Notes under the pieces: generated by a model
Told to the model about the DNA's origin: nothing
Seen by the model: the letters and a program-made list of their open reading frames with translations, nothing else
Database searches by the model: none
Part shown: piece after piece, positions 33,776-41,790 of the stretch
How positions within the stretch are numbered: position 1 is the first letter of the stretch
Layout of the letters: each line of letters opens with the position of its first letter
Made by a program: the position numbers and the translations under genes
Origin: Paracoccaceae bacterium
GTDB lineage: Bacteria; Pseudomonadota; Alphaproteobacteria; Rhodobacterales; Rhodobacteraceae
Direction: 5' to 3'
Assembly: GCA_016936395.1 (NCBI GenBank)
Contig: JAFGXY010000023.1
Location: 1 to 41,790 of the forward strand
Length of the DNA: 41,790 bases

Positions 33776-35353
33776 ATGACACCTTTCCTGAAACGTTTCT
33801 TGCGATCTGCCGCCCTTGCGGCGCTGATCGCTACCCCGGGCCTCGCCCCCCGGCTGGCCGCAGCCCAAGACCGCCCCGACCTTGTCGTGGCCGTCAACAC
33901 CCTTCCCGGCAGCCTTGAGTCGATCGAAGAACAAGGCAACGTCGCGGTGCGCATCACTTATACGCTGTTTGACAGCCTGATCCGCCGCGATTTCCTGTCT
34001 GACGGCTCGGGCACATCGGCCGCCCTTGTGCCCGGTCTGGCCGAAAGCTGGACCCGGGTCGATGACCGCACCATGGATTTCAAGCTGCGCGAAGGCGTCA
34101 AGTTCCATAACGGCGACGAAATGACCTCGGACGACGTGGCGTTCTCGTTGGTCGAGGGCCGGGGTCGCGGTCAGGCCCCGCTGTTTGCCGAAGCCAAGAC
34201 CTATATGGATTCAATCAGCCATGTGATCGCGCTGGACCGCTACAACGTGCGGATCGTGTCGAAAAAACCCGATATCCTGATGGAACAGCGCATTGCCGGC
34301 TATTCGTTCTGGATCGTCAATGCCCGCGAATACCTGACCGTTGGCGCGCTGGCATTCGCCCGCAAGCCGGTGGGCACCGGCCCCTACAAGGTGGTGGAAT
34401 GGGTCGATGGCGAATACCTGAAGCTTGAGGCGCATGACGATTACTTCGGCGGCAAACCCACCGCCGCCTCGATCACCTACAAGATCGTGCCCGAAGTGTC
34501 GGCCCGGATCGCGGGCCTTGTTTCGGGCGAATATGACATTGCCGTCAACATCCCGCCGGATCAGGTCGAGGTGATCACGTCCTATCCGGACCTGAAGGTG
34601 GAACGCATCGTGCTGGACAACAGCCACGTGCTGCGGCTGTTCCCCTATGGCCCCTTGGCCGACAAGCGGGTGCGTCAGGCGATCAGCCTTGGCATTGACC
34701 GTGACCTGCTGCGCAAGGCGCTTTGGGAAGACAAGAACTATACGCCGAACGGCCACCAACTGCCGTCTTATGGCATTTATGTCGAAGATTTTCCGGCCTT
34801 CGAATACAACCCGGACAAGGCCCGCGCCCTGCTGGCCGAGGCGGGCTACAACGGCGAGGAAATCGTCTACCGGCTTGGGCTGAACTACTATCTGCTCAGC
34901 CTTGAGGCGGCGCAGGCGATGCAGCAGATGTGGAAAGACATCGGGCTGAACATCAAGCTGGAACCGCGCGAAAACAACAGCCAGGCTGCCGAACCGGGCG
35001 CGCATATCCTGCCGTGGTCGAACACCCACCGCTTCCCCGATCCGCTGGGGTCGTTCGTGCCGCAGTGGGGCAAGGATTCGGGCGTTCAGAACAACAAGAA
35101 ATACCCCGAGCGCACCTGGAACGCGCCCGAACGGTTCAACGCGTTGCAGAACGTTCTGCTGACCTCGATGGACAATGCCGTCCGCAAGGACGCCTATCGC
35201 GAAGCGCTGGCGATCTGGATGGACGAAGCCCCCGGCACCATCCTTTACAACCCGCTGGAGACCTACGCGATGCGGGCCGAAATCAACTGGAAGCCTTACG
35301 GCCTCTATTACATGGATTTCCGCCCCTACAACCTGACCTTCGGCGCGCAGTGA
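33776..35353 (+). CDS. ABC importer 2, family 5 solute-binding protein
   Basis: This 525-residue periplasmic protein has a signal peptide (MTPFLKRFLRSAALAALIA, cleavage probably near RLAAA-QDR). Family 5 features are LREGVKFHNGDEMTSDDVAF, KPVGTGPYKVVEW, and ADKRVRQAISLGIDRDLLR. It is related to the first binding protein but clearly diverged, so the two importers probably take different though related solutes. AGAGAGAG lies just upstream of the ATG. A 7-base-pair hairpin (33729-33756) lies in the gap before it, and the gap after it holds an imperfect hairpin (35379-35410). Confidence 0.92.
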   Translation: MTPFLKRFLRSAALAALIATPGLAPRLAAAQDRPDLVVAVNTLPGSLESIEEQGNVAVRITYTLFDSLIRRDFLSDGSGTSAALVPGLAESWTRVDDRTMDFKLREGVKFHNGDEMTSDDVAFSLVEGRGRGQAPLFAEAKTYMDSISHVIALDRYNVRIVSKKPDILMEQRIAGYSFWIVNAREYLTVGALAFARKPVGTGPYKVVEWVDGEYLKLEAHDDYFGGKPTAASITYKIVPEVSARIAGLVSGEYDIAVNIPPDQVEVITSYPDLKVERIVLDNSHVLRLFPYGPLADKRVRQAISLGIDRDLLRKALWEDKNYTPNGHQLPSYGIYVEDFPAFEYNPDKARALLAEAGYNGEEIVYRLGLNYYLLSLEAAQAMQQMWKDIGLNIKLEPRENNSQAAEPGAHILPWSNTHRFPDPLGSFVPQWGKDSGVQNNKKYPERTWNAPERFNALQNVLLTSMDNAVRKDAYREALAIWMDEAPGTILYNPLETYAMRAEINWKPYGLYYMDFRPYNLTFGAQ

Positions 35354-35378
35354 CCCTGCCTGCTTTTGGTTGACCCAT

Positions 35379-35410
35379 GGGGTGCGGCTGGCCCGTGCTG
35401 GCCGCCCCCC
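35379..35410 (+). terminator. Weak hairpin after the second binding-protein gene
   Basis: GGGGTGCGGC and GCCGCCCCCC can pair with one mismatch around a 12-base loop. The following CGCCCCTTTG is a poor T tract. By analogy with the strong hairpin after the first binding-protein gene it may lower expression of the downstream genes, but the evidence is thin. Confidence 0.25.
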
Positions 35411-35439
35411 GCCCCTTTGCCCTGAACCCCGGACCCGCC

Positions 35440-36426
35440 ATGCCGCTGATCGACGTGCAAGATATGGACGTGACCATCCGTCGCCGCGACGGCACCCCGG
35501 TGCAACCGGTGCGGGGGGTGGCGCTCTGCGTTGACGCCGGCGAGACGCTGGCGCTGGTGGGCGAATCCGGTTGCGGCAAATCGCTGACCTGTCTTGCCAT
35601 CGCCGGCCTGCTGCCCCGGCGCGCGGTTGCGCAGGGCAGGGTGGTGATGCAGGATACTGACCTGCTGGCACTCCCCCGGCGCGCAGCACGGTTGCTCCGG
35701 CGGGCGCTGATCGCCTCGGTGTTTCAGGATGCCACCAACGCGCTGAACCCGGTGCGCCCGATCGGCTGGCAGGTGGCCGAGGCGATCCGCCTGCGCCGCT
35801 CTGTGACCCGGAATGAGGCGGGGGCCGAGGCAGTGCGGCTGTTGGGCCGCGTCGGCCTGCCCGAACCCGAACGGCGCGCGAAGGAATATCCGCACCAGTT
35901 TTCCGGCGGCATGAACCAGCGCGCGATGATCGCCCTTGCCATTGCCGGGCGGCCGCATCTGTTGATCGCGGATGAGGCGACAACAGCGCTGGACGTGACG
36001 ATCCAGGCGCAGATTCTGGACCTGATAGCCGATTTGCAGGCTGAACTGGGCATGGGGATGATCTTTGTCACCCATGATCTGGGCATTGTGGCGCAGGCAG
36101 CCGACCGCGCCGCCGTGATGTATGCCGGGCGCATTGTCGAAACCGCGCCGGTGGCCGCGCTGTTTGCCACCCCGCGCCACCCCTACACCCGTGGCCTGTT
36201 GCAGGCGCTGCCGCGCGTCGATCATGATGGCAGGCCCTTGTCGACCATTGACGGGATCGTGCCGCCGCCAGACCGGATGCCGCCGGGATGTGCCTTTGCA
36301 CCGCGCTGCTCGCGCGTGGGCGCGGGTTGTGATGCTGCTGTGCCGCTGTCGCAGAAGATACCCGGCGCATCGCCGCCGCGATTTCTGGCCTGTCATCGGC
36401 CTGTGCCCGTGTCCGAGGAGGTTTAG
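35440..36426 (+). CDS. ABC importer 2, ATPase (DppD/OppD-like)
   Basis: This 328-residue ATPase has Walker [10 protein letters not shown], signature FSGGMNQRAMIA, Walker B LLIADEATTALD and H-loop FVTHDLG. The C-terminal extension carries the oligopeptide-type cysteine motif (GCAFAPRCSR...GC...ACH). I chose the ATG at 35440, where the protein begins MPLIDVQDMDV in the family manner. An in-frame ATG at 35377 would add 21 unrelated residues; neither start has a strong ribosome site. It ends 3 bases before the partner ATPase. Confidence 0.92.
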   Translation: MPLIDVQDMDVTIRRRDGTPVQPVRGVALCVDAGETLALVGESGCGKSLTCLAIAGLLPRRAVAQGRVVMQDTDLLALPRRAARLLRRALIASVFQDATNALNPVRPIGWQVAEAIRLRRSVTRNEAGAEAVRLLGRVGLPEPERRAKEYPHQFSGGMNQRAMIALAIAGRPHLLIADEATTALDVTIQAQILDLIADLQAELGMGMIFVTHDLGIVAQAADRAAVMYAGRIVETAPVAALFATPRHPYTRGLLQALPRVDHDGRPLSTIDGIVPPPDRMPPGCAFAPRCSRVGAGCDAAVPLSQKIPGASPPRFLACHRPVPVSEEV

Positions 36427-36429
36427 GCC

Positions 36430-37497
36430 ATGTCACAGGCTGCTGTGGATGCGTTGATGTTGCCGCCGCCCCTGCTGGCCGCAGAGGGCGTCCGTCTGGG
36501 CTATGCCACCGGGCGGCGAGGCTGGTTCCGGCCTGCGCCGCGCTTTCTGGCGGTGGACGGCGTGTCGCTGACCCTGTCACGCGGCGAGACGCTGGGGATC
36601 GTGGGCGAGTCCGGTTGCGGCAAGTCCTCGCTTGCCCGGCTGCTGGTGGGGTTGGCCGCGCCCGAAGCCGGGGTGGTGCGGTTCGAGGGCACGGCAATGC
36701 CCGCGCCAGACAGCGCCGCGTGGCGCGCCCTGCGCACCCGGCTGCAAATGGTGTTCCAAGATACCGGCGCGGCCCTTGACCCGCGCCTGACGGTGCGGAC
36801 CCAGGTGCGCGAGCCCTTGTTGATTCACCGCCAGCCCGACCCGGAGGCCCGCTGTGACGAGGTCTTGGCGCAGGTGCGGCTGGGCGCGCATCTGTGGGAC
36901 CGCTTTCCGCGCGAATTGTCGGGGGGCCAAGTGCAGCGCGTTGTGATCGCCCGCGCCCTGGCCCCGCGCCCCGACCTTCTGGTGCTGGACGAGCCGGTAT
37001 CGGCGCTGGATGTATCGATTCAGGCGCAGATCGTGAACCTGCTGCACGATCTGCAACGCGATCTGGGGCTGGCCTATGTGTTCGTCAGCCATGACCTTGG
37101 GGTGGTGCGCCATGTAGCACACCGGGTGGCGGTGATGTATCTGGGCCGGATTGTCGAGCTGGCCCCCAAGGCCGAGCTGTTCGCCCGCCCGCGCCATCCC
37201 TATACGCAGGCGCTGCTGGCCTCGGTGCCGGTGGCAGACCCGGCGCGGCGCGGCGCGCGGGTGGCGATCCCCGGCGATCCGCCCAGCCCGCAGCACCCGC
37301 CGTCCGGCTGCCGGTTTCATCCGCGCTGCCCGCTGGCCGTGCCGCGCTGCGCGGCCGAGGCCCCCGCCTTGCGCGCGTTGGGGGCCACCGACGTGGCCTG
37401 TCACCGGGCTGGCGAGCCGGGATTGCCGTCGCTGGCCGCCATGCTGTCGGGCCCGCGTCCCGCCATGGCACCGATGTCCGTCAGGGAGCCCGCATGA
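36430..37497 (+). CDS. ABC importer 2, ATPase (DppF/OppF-like)
   Basis: This 355-residue ATPase follows a strong ribosome site (GAGGAGG, about 9 bases upstream). Motifs are Walker [10 protein letters not shown], signature LSGGQVQRVVIA, Walker B LLVLDEPVSALD and H-loop FVSHDLG. The C terminus contains the DppF-type cysteine motif (GCRFHPRCP...RC...ACH). The sequence LQMVFQDTGAALDPRLTV holds the Q-loop. It overlaps the downstream permease start by ATGA; a second in-frame ATG for that permease is at 37497. Confidence 0.93.
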   Translation: MSQAAVDALMLPPPLLAAEGVRLGYATGRRGWFRPAPRFLAVDGVSLTLSRGETLGIVGESGCGKSSLARLLVGLAAPEAGVVRFEGTAMPAPDSAAWRALRTRLQMVFQDTGAALDPRLTVRTQVREPLLIHRQPDPEARCDEVLAQVRLGAHLWDRFPRELSGGQVQRVVIARALAPRPDLLVLDEPVSALDVSIQAQIVNLLHDLQRDLGLAYVFVSHDLGVVRHVAHRVAVMYLGRIVELAPKAELFARPRHPYTQALLASVPVADPARRGARVAIPGDPPSPQHPPSGCRFHPRCPLAVPRCAAEAPALRALGATDVACHRAGEPGLPSLAAMLSGPRPAMAPMSVREPA

Positions 37498-38435
37498 TGC
37501 TGCAATTTCTGGCCATCAAATCCCTTCGCGCCGCGCTGACGATGTGGCTGGTCATCACCTTTGTCTTCATCGTTCTGAGGATCTCGGGTGATCCGACCGA
37601 TATCCTGTTGCCCGATGACGCAAGCGATGCCGTTCGCGATTTCTACCGTGCCAAATGGGGGCTGGACCGGCCGCTGTGGGACCAATACCTCAGCTATTGG
37701 TCGGCGCTGCTGACCGGCGATTTCGGCATATCGTTGCGCAACAACCTGCCCGCATGGGAGATGGTGATGGACCGCGCGCCGAAAACCCTGCTGCTGGGCG
37801 GCACCGCCTTGGGGTTTTCGCTGGCCATCGGACTGCCCTTGGGCATTCTGGCGGCGTGGTGGCGCGGGTCGTCGCTGGACCGCGCGGTAATGACCACGGC
37901 GGTGTTCGGCTTTTCGATGCCGAACTTCTTTCTGGGCATCCTGCTGATCCTGACCTTTTCGCTGCATCTGCGCTGGCTGCCATCCTCGGGTTCTGACAGC
38001 GCGGCGCATCTGATCCTGCCCGCCTTCACGCTGGGCACCGCCTTTGCCGCGCAACTGGCGCGCTTTACCCGGTCAGCGATGATCGACGTGCTGACCAAAC
38101 CCTATATGACGACCGCCAAATCCAAGGGCGCAAGTGAGGCGCGGCGGGTGTTTGCCCATGCGCTGCCCAATGCCTCGGTGCCGATTGTCACCATTCTGGG
38201 GCTCAAGGTCGGCGAGTTGATCGGCGGCGCGGTGGTGACCGAGACGGTGTTCGCCTGGCCCGGCCTTGGCCGGCTGTTGGTGCATGCGGTGGCGGTGCGC
38301 GATCTGGCGGTGGTGCAGGCGATCCTGATCCTGATCGCCGCAACCATGGTGGCCACCAACCTGTTGGTGGATCTGTATTACGGCTGGGCCGACCCAAGGG
38401 TGCGGGTCGGCCGGACAAAAGGGGTGCGCGCATGA
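37494..38435 (+). CDS. ABC importer 2, permease (DppB/OppB-like)
   Basis: This 313-residue inner-membrane protein has the DppB plan, with RISGDPTDILLPDDAS and KWGLDRPLWDQY in the first periplasmic segment. The coupling loop is TRSAMIDVLTKPYMTTAKSKG, and ETVFAWPGLGRLLVHAV lies near the C terminus. It overlaps both neighbours by four bases (ATGA), so it is translationally coupled to the ATPase before and the permease after it. Confidence 0.92.
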   Translation: MMLQFLAIKSLRAALTMWLVITFVFIVLRISGDPTDILLPDDASDAVRDFYRAKWGLDRPLWDQYLSYWSALLTGDFGISLRNNLPAWEMVMDRAPKTLLLGGTALGFSLAIGLPLGILAAWWRGSSLDRAVMTTAVFGFSMPNFFLGILLILTFSLHLRWLPSSGSDSAAHLILPAFTLGTAFAAQLARFTRSAMIDVLTKPYMTTAKSKGASEARRVFAHALPNASVPIVTILGLKVGELIGGAVVTETVFAWPGLGRLLVHAVAVRDLAVVQAILILIAATMVATNLLVDLYYGWADPRVRVGRTKGVRA

Positions 38436-39304
38436 CCGATCTGCCACTGGCGGCCAACCCGGCCAAATCCCGCACGCCACGGATGCCTGCCCTTGTCATG
38501 GCCTCGGCGATCTGGCTGTCGCTGATGATCTGGGTCATGCTGGCGGCACAATTGCTGATGCCTTGGGATTTTGAGGCGACCGACCTGCTGGGCCGGATGA
38601 AGCCGCCGTTTCCGCTTGCGGGCTATGACCCGGCGCATCCCTTGGGCACCGATCAGTTGGGCCGCGATCTGTTATCGCGCCTGCTGGTGGCCACCCAGAC
38701 CTCGATCGCGCTGGCGCTGCTGGGCACGGTATTGGGTGCTGTGTTGGGCACGGCGGCAGGGTTTCTGGCCGCGCATCGCGGCGGCTGGGTGGATGAGGCA
38801 ATCTCGGCGCTGATTGATTTTCAGGCGGCCATGCCATGGTTCATCGTGGCGATGGCGGTGCTGGCCTTTCTGGGCAATGCGATGTGGGTATTCTTGTTGC
38901 TGATGGGGCTTTATGGCTGGGAACGCTATGCCCGCATCACCCGCGGCCTTGTGCTGACAGCGCGCGAACAGGGCTATGCCCGCGCCGTGCATGCCTTGGG
39001 CGCACCGCCACGCTGGATCTATGCCCGTCATATCCTGCCCAACATCCTTGGGCCGCTGATCGTGCAGGTCACCATCAACTTTCCCGAAACCATCCTGTTT
39101 GAAACCTCGCTGTCCTTCATCGGCCTTGGCATCCGCCCGCCCTTGACCTCGCTGGGCCAGCTTCTGGGCGACGGGCGCGATTACATGATCAACGCGTGGT
39201 GGCTGGCGGTGATGCCGGGGGGGGTGATCTTTCTCAGCACCCTCGCGATGTCGATGCTGGGCGATCATCTGCGCAACCGACTTGACCCATCGCTGGAGGA
39301 CTGA
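38432..39304 (+). CDS. ABC importer 2, permease (DppC/OppC-like)
   Basis: This 290-residue DppC-type permease has an N-terminal helix (SLMIWVMLAAQLLMPW), RMKPPFPLAGYDPAHPLGT with QLGRDLLSRLL, and the coupling segment AVHALGAPPRWIYARHILPN. FETSLSFIGLGIRPP marks the subfamily near the C terminus. It completes importer 2 (binding protein, two ATPases, two permeases). Only 6 bases separate it from the first TIM-barrel gene. Confidence 0.92.
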   Translation: MTDLPLAANPAKSRTPRMPALVMASAIWLSLMIWVMLAAQLLMPWDFEATDLLGRMKPPFPLAGYDPAHPLGTDQLGRDLLSRLLVATQTSIALALLGTVLGAVLGTAAGFLAAHRGGWVDEAISALIDFQAAMPWFIVAMAVLAFLGNAMWVFLLLMGLYGWERYARITRGLVLTAREQGYARAVHALGAPPRWIYARHILPNILGPLIVQVTINFPETILFETSLSFIGLGIRPPLTSLGQLLGDGRDYMINAWWLAVMPGGVIFLSTLAMSMLGDHLRNRLDPSLED

Positions 39305-39310
39305 CCTGCC

Positions 39311-40267
39311 ATGGCCGCGGAACCCGCTGACCAAATCATCGACGGCATCGGCCTGAACCTGAACGCGCTGCCCGCCGGGCGCATCGACCTTGTGCCCGCC
39401 ACCCTGCGCCGCTGGGCCGAGGTGGGGTGCAGCCATGTGGAACTGACCGCGCGGCGGCTGGATCTGATCGTGGCCGGGCGGCTGGACCGGGCGTGGCTGG
39501 ACACGGTGGGGCAGATGGTGGCGGATGCGGGCCTGCGCCCGGTGCTGCATGCCAACCACGGCATCAACCTGATGGACACGGCCAATCCGCTGCACTGGCA
39601 GGCGGCGGTGGCTTCGGTGCAGGCTTGCGGCCTGATTGGTGCCCATTCGATGGTGATCCATTCCGGCCACCTGCCGCCCGCCGAGTTTGCGCAAAGGGGC
39701 CGTGCGGCGCTGCTGGCGGAACAGGACGCCTTTCGTAAGCTGGGCGATCTGGCGGCGGCGGCCGGGGTGCGGCTGGCGGTGGAAAACCTGATCGCCAACC
39801 CTGACCGCCATTGCTATGGCGCCGACCCCTTGGCCTTGGCCGAGCAGATCGGGGCGGTGGATCACCCGGCGGTGGGGGTCTGCCTTGACTTTGGCCATGC
39901 CTGGCTGTCGGCCAGCATCCTTGGCTTTGACTATATCCCGGCGCTTGCCGCGCTGTCGCCCTTGGTCTGGCACCTGCACCTGCATGACAACTGCGGCCGT
40001 CCCGGCACCCCCGGCGATGATGGCGACGCTGCCACGCTTGGCATCGGCGACATGCATGCCCCGATTTATGATGGCACCATCCCGTGGGAGGCGCTGCTGC
40101 CGCAGTTGCGCCTGCGGTCCGGCACCTTTGGCGGCATCGAGTTGAATGGCCGCTACAACGCCCGCGCGGGTGAGATTGTGACGGCGGCCAAAGGCTTTGC
40201 CGATTATTTCAACCACGGTCAGGCGTTGCCCGCCCGACCCACACAGCAGGAGCAGCCATGCGCGTGA
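39311..40267 (+). CDS. Sugar phosphate isomerase/epimerase-like TIM barrel, copy 1
   Basis: This 318-residue protein belongs to the xylose-isomerase-like/AP endonuclease 2 TIM-barrel superfamily. Strand-end motifs carrying likely metal ligands are HANHGINLMD, MVIHSGHL, LAVENLI, CLDFGHA, HLHLHDN and GGIELNG. That pattern fits divalent-metal sugar (phosphate) isomerases and epimerases such as IolE/IolI relatives, though the substrate is open. GGAGGAC lies about 10 bases upstream. It overlaps the next gene by 10 bases, and that gene encodes a recognisable paralogue. Being coupled to importer 2, it probably acts on the sugar-like part of the imported solute. Confidence 0.83.
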   Translation: MAAEPADQIIDGIGLNLNALPAGRIDLVPATLRRWAEVGCSHVELTARRLDLIVAGRLDRAWLDTVGQMVADAGLRPVLHANHGINLMDTANPLHWQAAVASVQACGLIGAHSMVIHSGHLPPAEFAQRGRAALLAEQDAFRKLGDLAAAAGVRLAVENLIANPDRHCYGADPLALAEQIGAVDHPAVGVCLDFGHAWLSASILGFDYIPALAALSPLVWHLHLHDNCGRPGTPGDDGDAATLGIGDMHAPIYDGTIPWEALLPQLRLRSGTFGGIELNGRYNARAGEIVTAAKGFADYFNHGQALPARPTQQEQPCA

Positions 40268-41184
40268 TCGCAACCGGGTTCAACACCGGCGAGGCCGAAG
40301 GATCGGTCGCCACCTTTGCCGAACGGCTGGAGCATCTGGCGCAGATCGGCTGCACCGGGGCCGAGGTCAGCGCCACCGGCATGGATCTGGTGGTGGCCTG
40401 CCGGCTGATCCCGCATCAGGTGGCCGCCGCGCGCGCGGCGATGCAGCGCCACCCGCTGGCCTATTCGATGCATGCGCCGATCGCCATCAACCTGATGGAC
40501 CGCGCCCATGCCGACCTGCACCGCCGCGCGGCCTTTGTGTCGATGGACCTTGCCGCCGAGATCGGCGCGCAGGTGGTGGTGCTGCATCCGGGCCGCTGCC
40601 ACCCGCGCGATTGGCTGGGCGGGCGCGACAGCCTGTTAAGTTACGAGCGGGACGAATTGTCCCGTCTGGCCGACCATGCCGCCGCGCAGGGCGTGACCAT
40701 CGCCTATGAAAACATCTCGCCCAATGACCGGGTGATCGCGGGCGAGGAAACCTCGTATTCGCTCGACCCCGCAGCACTGGCGCGCCAGATCGCGGCGGTG
40801 GCGCATCCGGCGCTGATCGCCTGTCTGGACATCAGCCATGCCCAGCAGGGCGCAGGTCTGTTGGGGTTCGACATGCTGACCGCGTGTGCCGCCCTTGCCC
40901 CGCATGTCGGCCACATCCACTATTCCGACAGCACCGGCATCCCCGCCACGATTGCCACCAAATCGCAGGGCGAGCGGCATTTCTTTGGCGTAGGCGACAT
41001 GCATGCGCCGCCCGGCATGGGGGCGGTGGATTTTGCCGCACTCGCGGCGACGCTGGCGCCGCTGATGCGCGACGACACCCGCATCGTGATCGAGGTCAAG
41101 CGCAATTTCAAAGCCCATGCCGAGGCCGCGACGCTGGCCGCCGCCCAAGCCTTTGCCGCCCGCCTGAACGGAGACATCCAATGA
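40258..41184 (+). CDS. Sugar phosphate isomerase/epimerase-like TIM barrel, copy 2
   Basis: This 308-residue TIM-barrel protein is a paralogue of the preceding gene product. The same landmarks appear in order: HAPIAINLMD, VVLHPGRC, IAYENIS, CLDISHA, HIHYSDS and VIEVKRN. Differences at strand ends (ENIS for ENLI, HYSDS for HLHDN) suggest a changed substrate rather than a redundant copy. AGGAG lies about 6 bases before the ATG, inside the preceding gene. It overlaps the phosphatase-family gene by ATGA, so all three enzymes are coupled. Confidence 0.82.
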   Translation: MRVIATGFNTGEAEGSVATFAERLEHLAQIGCTGAEVSATGMDLVVACRLIPHQVAAARAAMQRHPLAYSMHAPIAINLMDRAHADLHRRAAFVSMDLAAEIGAQVVVLHPGRCHPRDWLGGRDSLLSYERDELSRLADHAAAQGVTIAYENISPNDRVIAGEETSYSLDPAALARQIAAVAHPALIACLDISHAQQGAGLLGFDMLTACAALAPHVGHIHYSDSTGIPATIATKSQGERHFFGVGDMHAPPGMGAVDFAALAATLAPLMRDDTRIVIEVKRNFKAHAEAATLAAAQAFAARLNGDIQ

Positions 41185-41790
41185 CCGCCGCCGCCCAACG
41201 CCTGCTGATCGTGGTGTTTGATGGCTTGCGCTCCGACATGGTGGCCAGCCGCATGCCCACGCTGGCCGATTTTGCCGACAGTGCCACCCGCTTTGCGGGC
41301 GCGCGGTCGGTGTTTCCGTCGCTGACGCGGGTGGCGACCACGGCGCTGTCCAGCGGCTGCTGGCCGCGCCAGCATGGCATTGTCGGCAATGCCTTTCACC
41401 AGCCGCAGGTGGTGGCCGGGACAGCGCTGGACACCTCGGATTTCGACCATCTGGCACGGGCGCGCGCCGCCTGGGGCGGGCGGCTGGTGGCACCGCAGAC
41501 CTTTGGCGAGGCCTTGGCGGCAGCGGGTCTGCGCCTGGCGGTGTTTCACGGCGGCTCGGCGGGGTCGGCCTGTCTGATCAACCCCGAGGTCGCCGCGAAC
41601 GCCGGGCACGCGACGTTCTCGATCCACGGCACGGGTGCAACCGCCACCCCCGATGCCGTGACGGCAGCCGAAGCCGCGCAGGGCGCACGGCCAGACAACG
41701 GCCCGCCCAAGATCGCTCAGGTGGATTATGTGGCAGCACTGGCCGCCGCAGCGCTGGCCGATCCGGCCGGCCCCGAGGTGGTGCTGGTCT
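41181..41790 (+). CDS. Alkaline phosphatase/NPP-superfamily phosphoesterase (N-terminal part)
   Basis: The reading frame runs off the right edge, leaving about 203 residues. It begins MTAAAQRLLIVVFDGLRSDM, in which the first metal-binding Asp of the superfamily is visible (FDGLRSD). The nucleophile region FPSLTRVATTALSSGCWP is followed by RQHGIVGN. This resembles the nucleotide pyrophosphatase/phosphodiesterase branch, in which a Thr serves as nucleophile and HGIVGN is conserved. A phosphonoacetate-hydrolase-like enzyme is an alternative within the same superfamily. No signal peptide is visible. The start overlaps the preceding stop, and the gene is part of the importer operon. Confidence 0.85.
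   Translation, partial: MTAAAQRLLIVVFDGLRSDMVASRMPTLADFADSATRFAGARSVFPSLTRVATTALSSGCWPRQHGIVGNAFHQPQVVAGTALDTSDFDHLARARAAWGGRLVAPQTFGEALAAAGLRLAVFHGGSAGSACLINPEVAANAGHATFSIHGTGATATPDAVTAAEAAQGARPDNGPPKIAQVDYVAALAAAALADPAGPEVVLV

Overview
The window is GC-rich (about two thirds G+C by eye), densely coded, and looks like chromosome from an alphaproteobacterium, most likely Rhodobacterales/Paracoccaceae. The signs are heterotetrameric sarcosine oxidase, VPLPA-type C-terminal sorting signals, very large type I-secreted proteins without signal peptides, and many Dpp/Opp-type ABC transporters. I saw no tRNA, rRNA, CRISPR array, insertion sequence or phage gene.

Layout. (1) 1-3552: the end of a sarcosine oxidase operon (soxD tail, soxA, soxG). 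(2) 3646-8266: an overlapping operon for an AttEFGH-like ABC exporter (ATPase, one long FtsX-type permease, a secreted CrtC/AttH-like lipocalin protein) plus an FMN-binding pyridoxamine-phosphate-oxidase-like protein. rsgA, the ribosome-assembly GTPase, follows. (3) 9872-24924: a mirror-image extracellular phosphoesterase locus. A 2255-residue secreted metallophosphoesterase followed by a small VPLPA-CTERM protein reads rightward. A 1760-residue secreted nuclease/5'-nucleotidase followed by another small VPLPA-CTERM protein reads leftward. A TPR-sulfotransferase gene lies between the two arms. The two giants share a related C-terminal secretion module. (4) 25190-26024: a decayed MlaE-type permease pseudogene and a 63-residue membrane protein. 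(5) 26347-41790: a LysR regulator divergent from an operon of more than 14 kb that continues past the window. It encodes two complete Dpp-type ABC importers, a metallophosphoesterase, two tandem sugar-phosphate isomerase/epimerase-like TIM barrels and the start of an alkaline-phosphatase/NPP-superfamily enzyme.

How the parts may work together. Region 3 looks like extracellular scavenging of phosphate and nucleosides from nucleic acids and phosphoesters. A Pho-box-like site upstream of the nuclease gene is consistent with PhoB control but unproven. Region 5 looks like uptake and intracellular breakdown of a solute that probably carries a phosphoester or sugar-phosphate group, because each importer travels with its own phosphoesterase. 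The closest known logic is the agrocinopine (acc) system of Agrobacterium, but the gene content differs and the substrate cannot be read from sequence. The type I exporter and the exosortase needed for region 3 are not encoded in the window.
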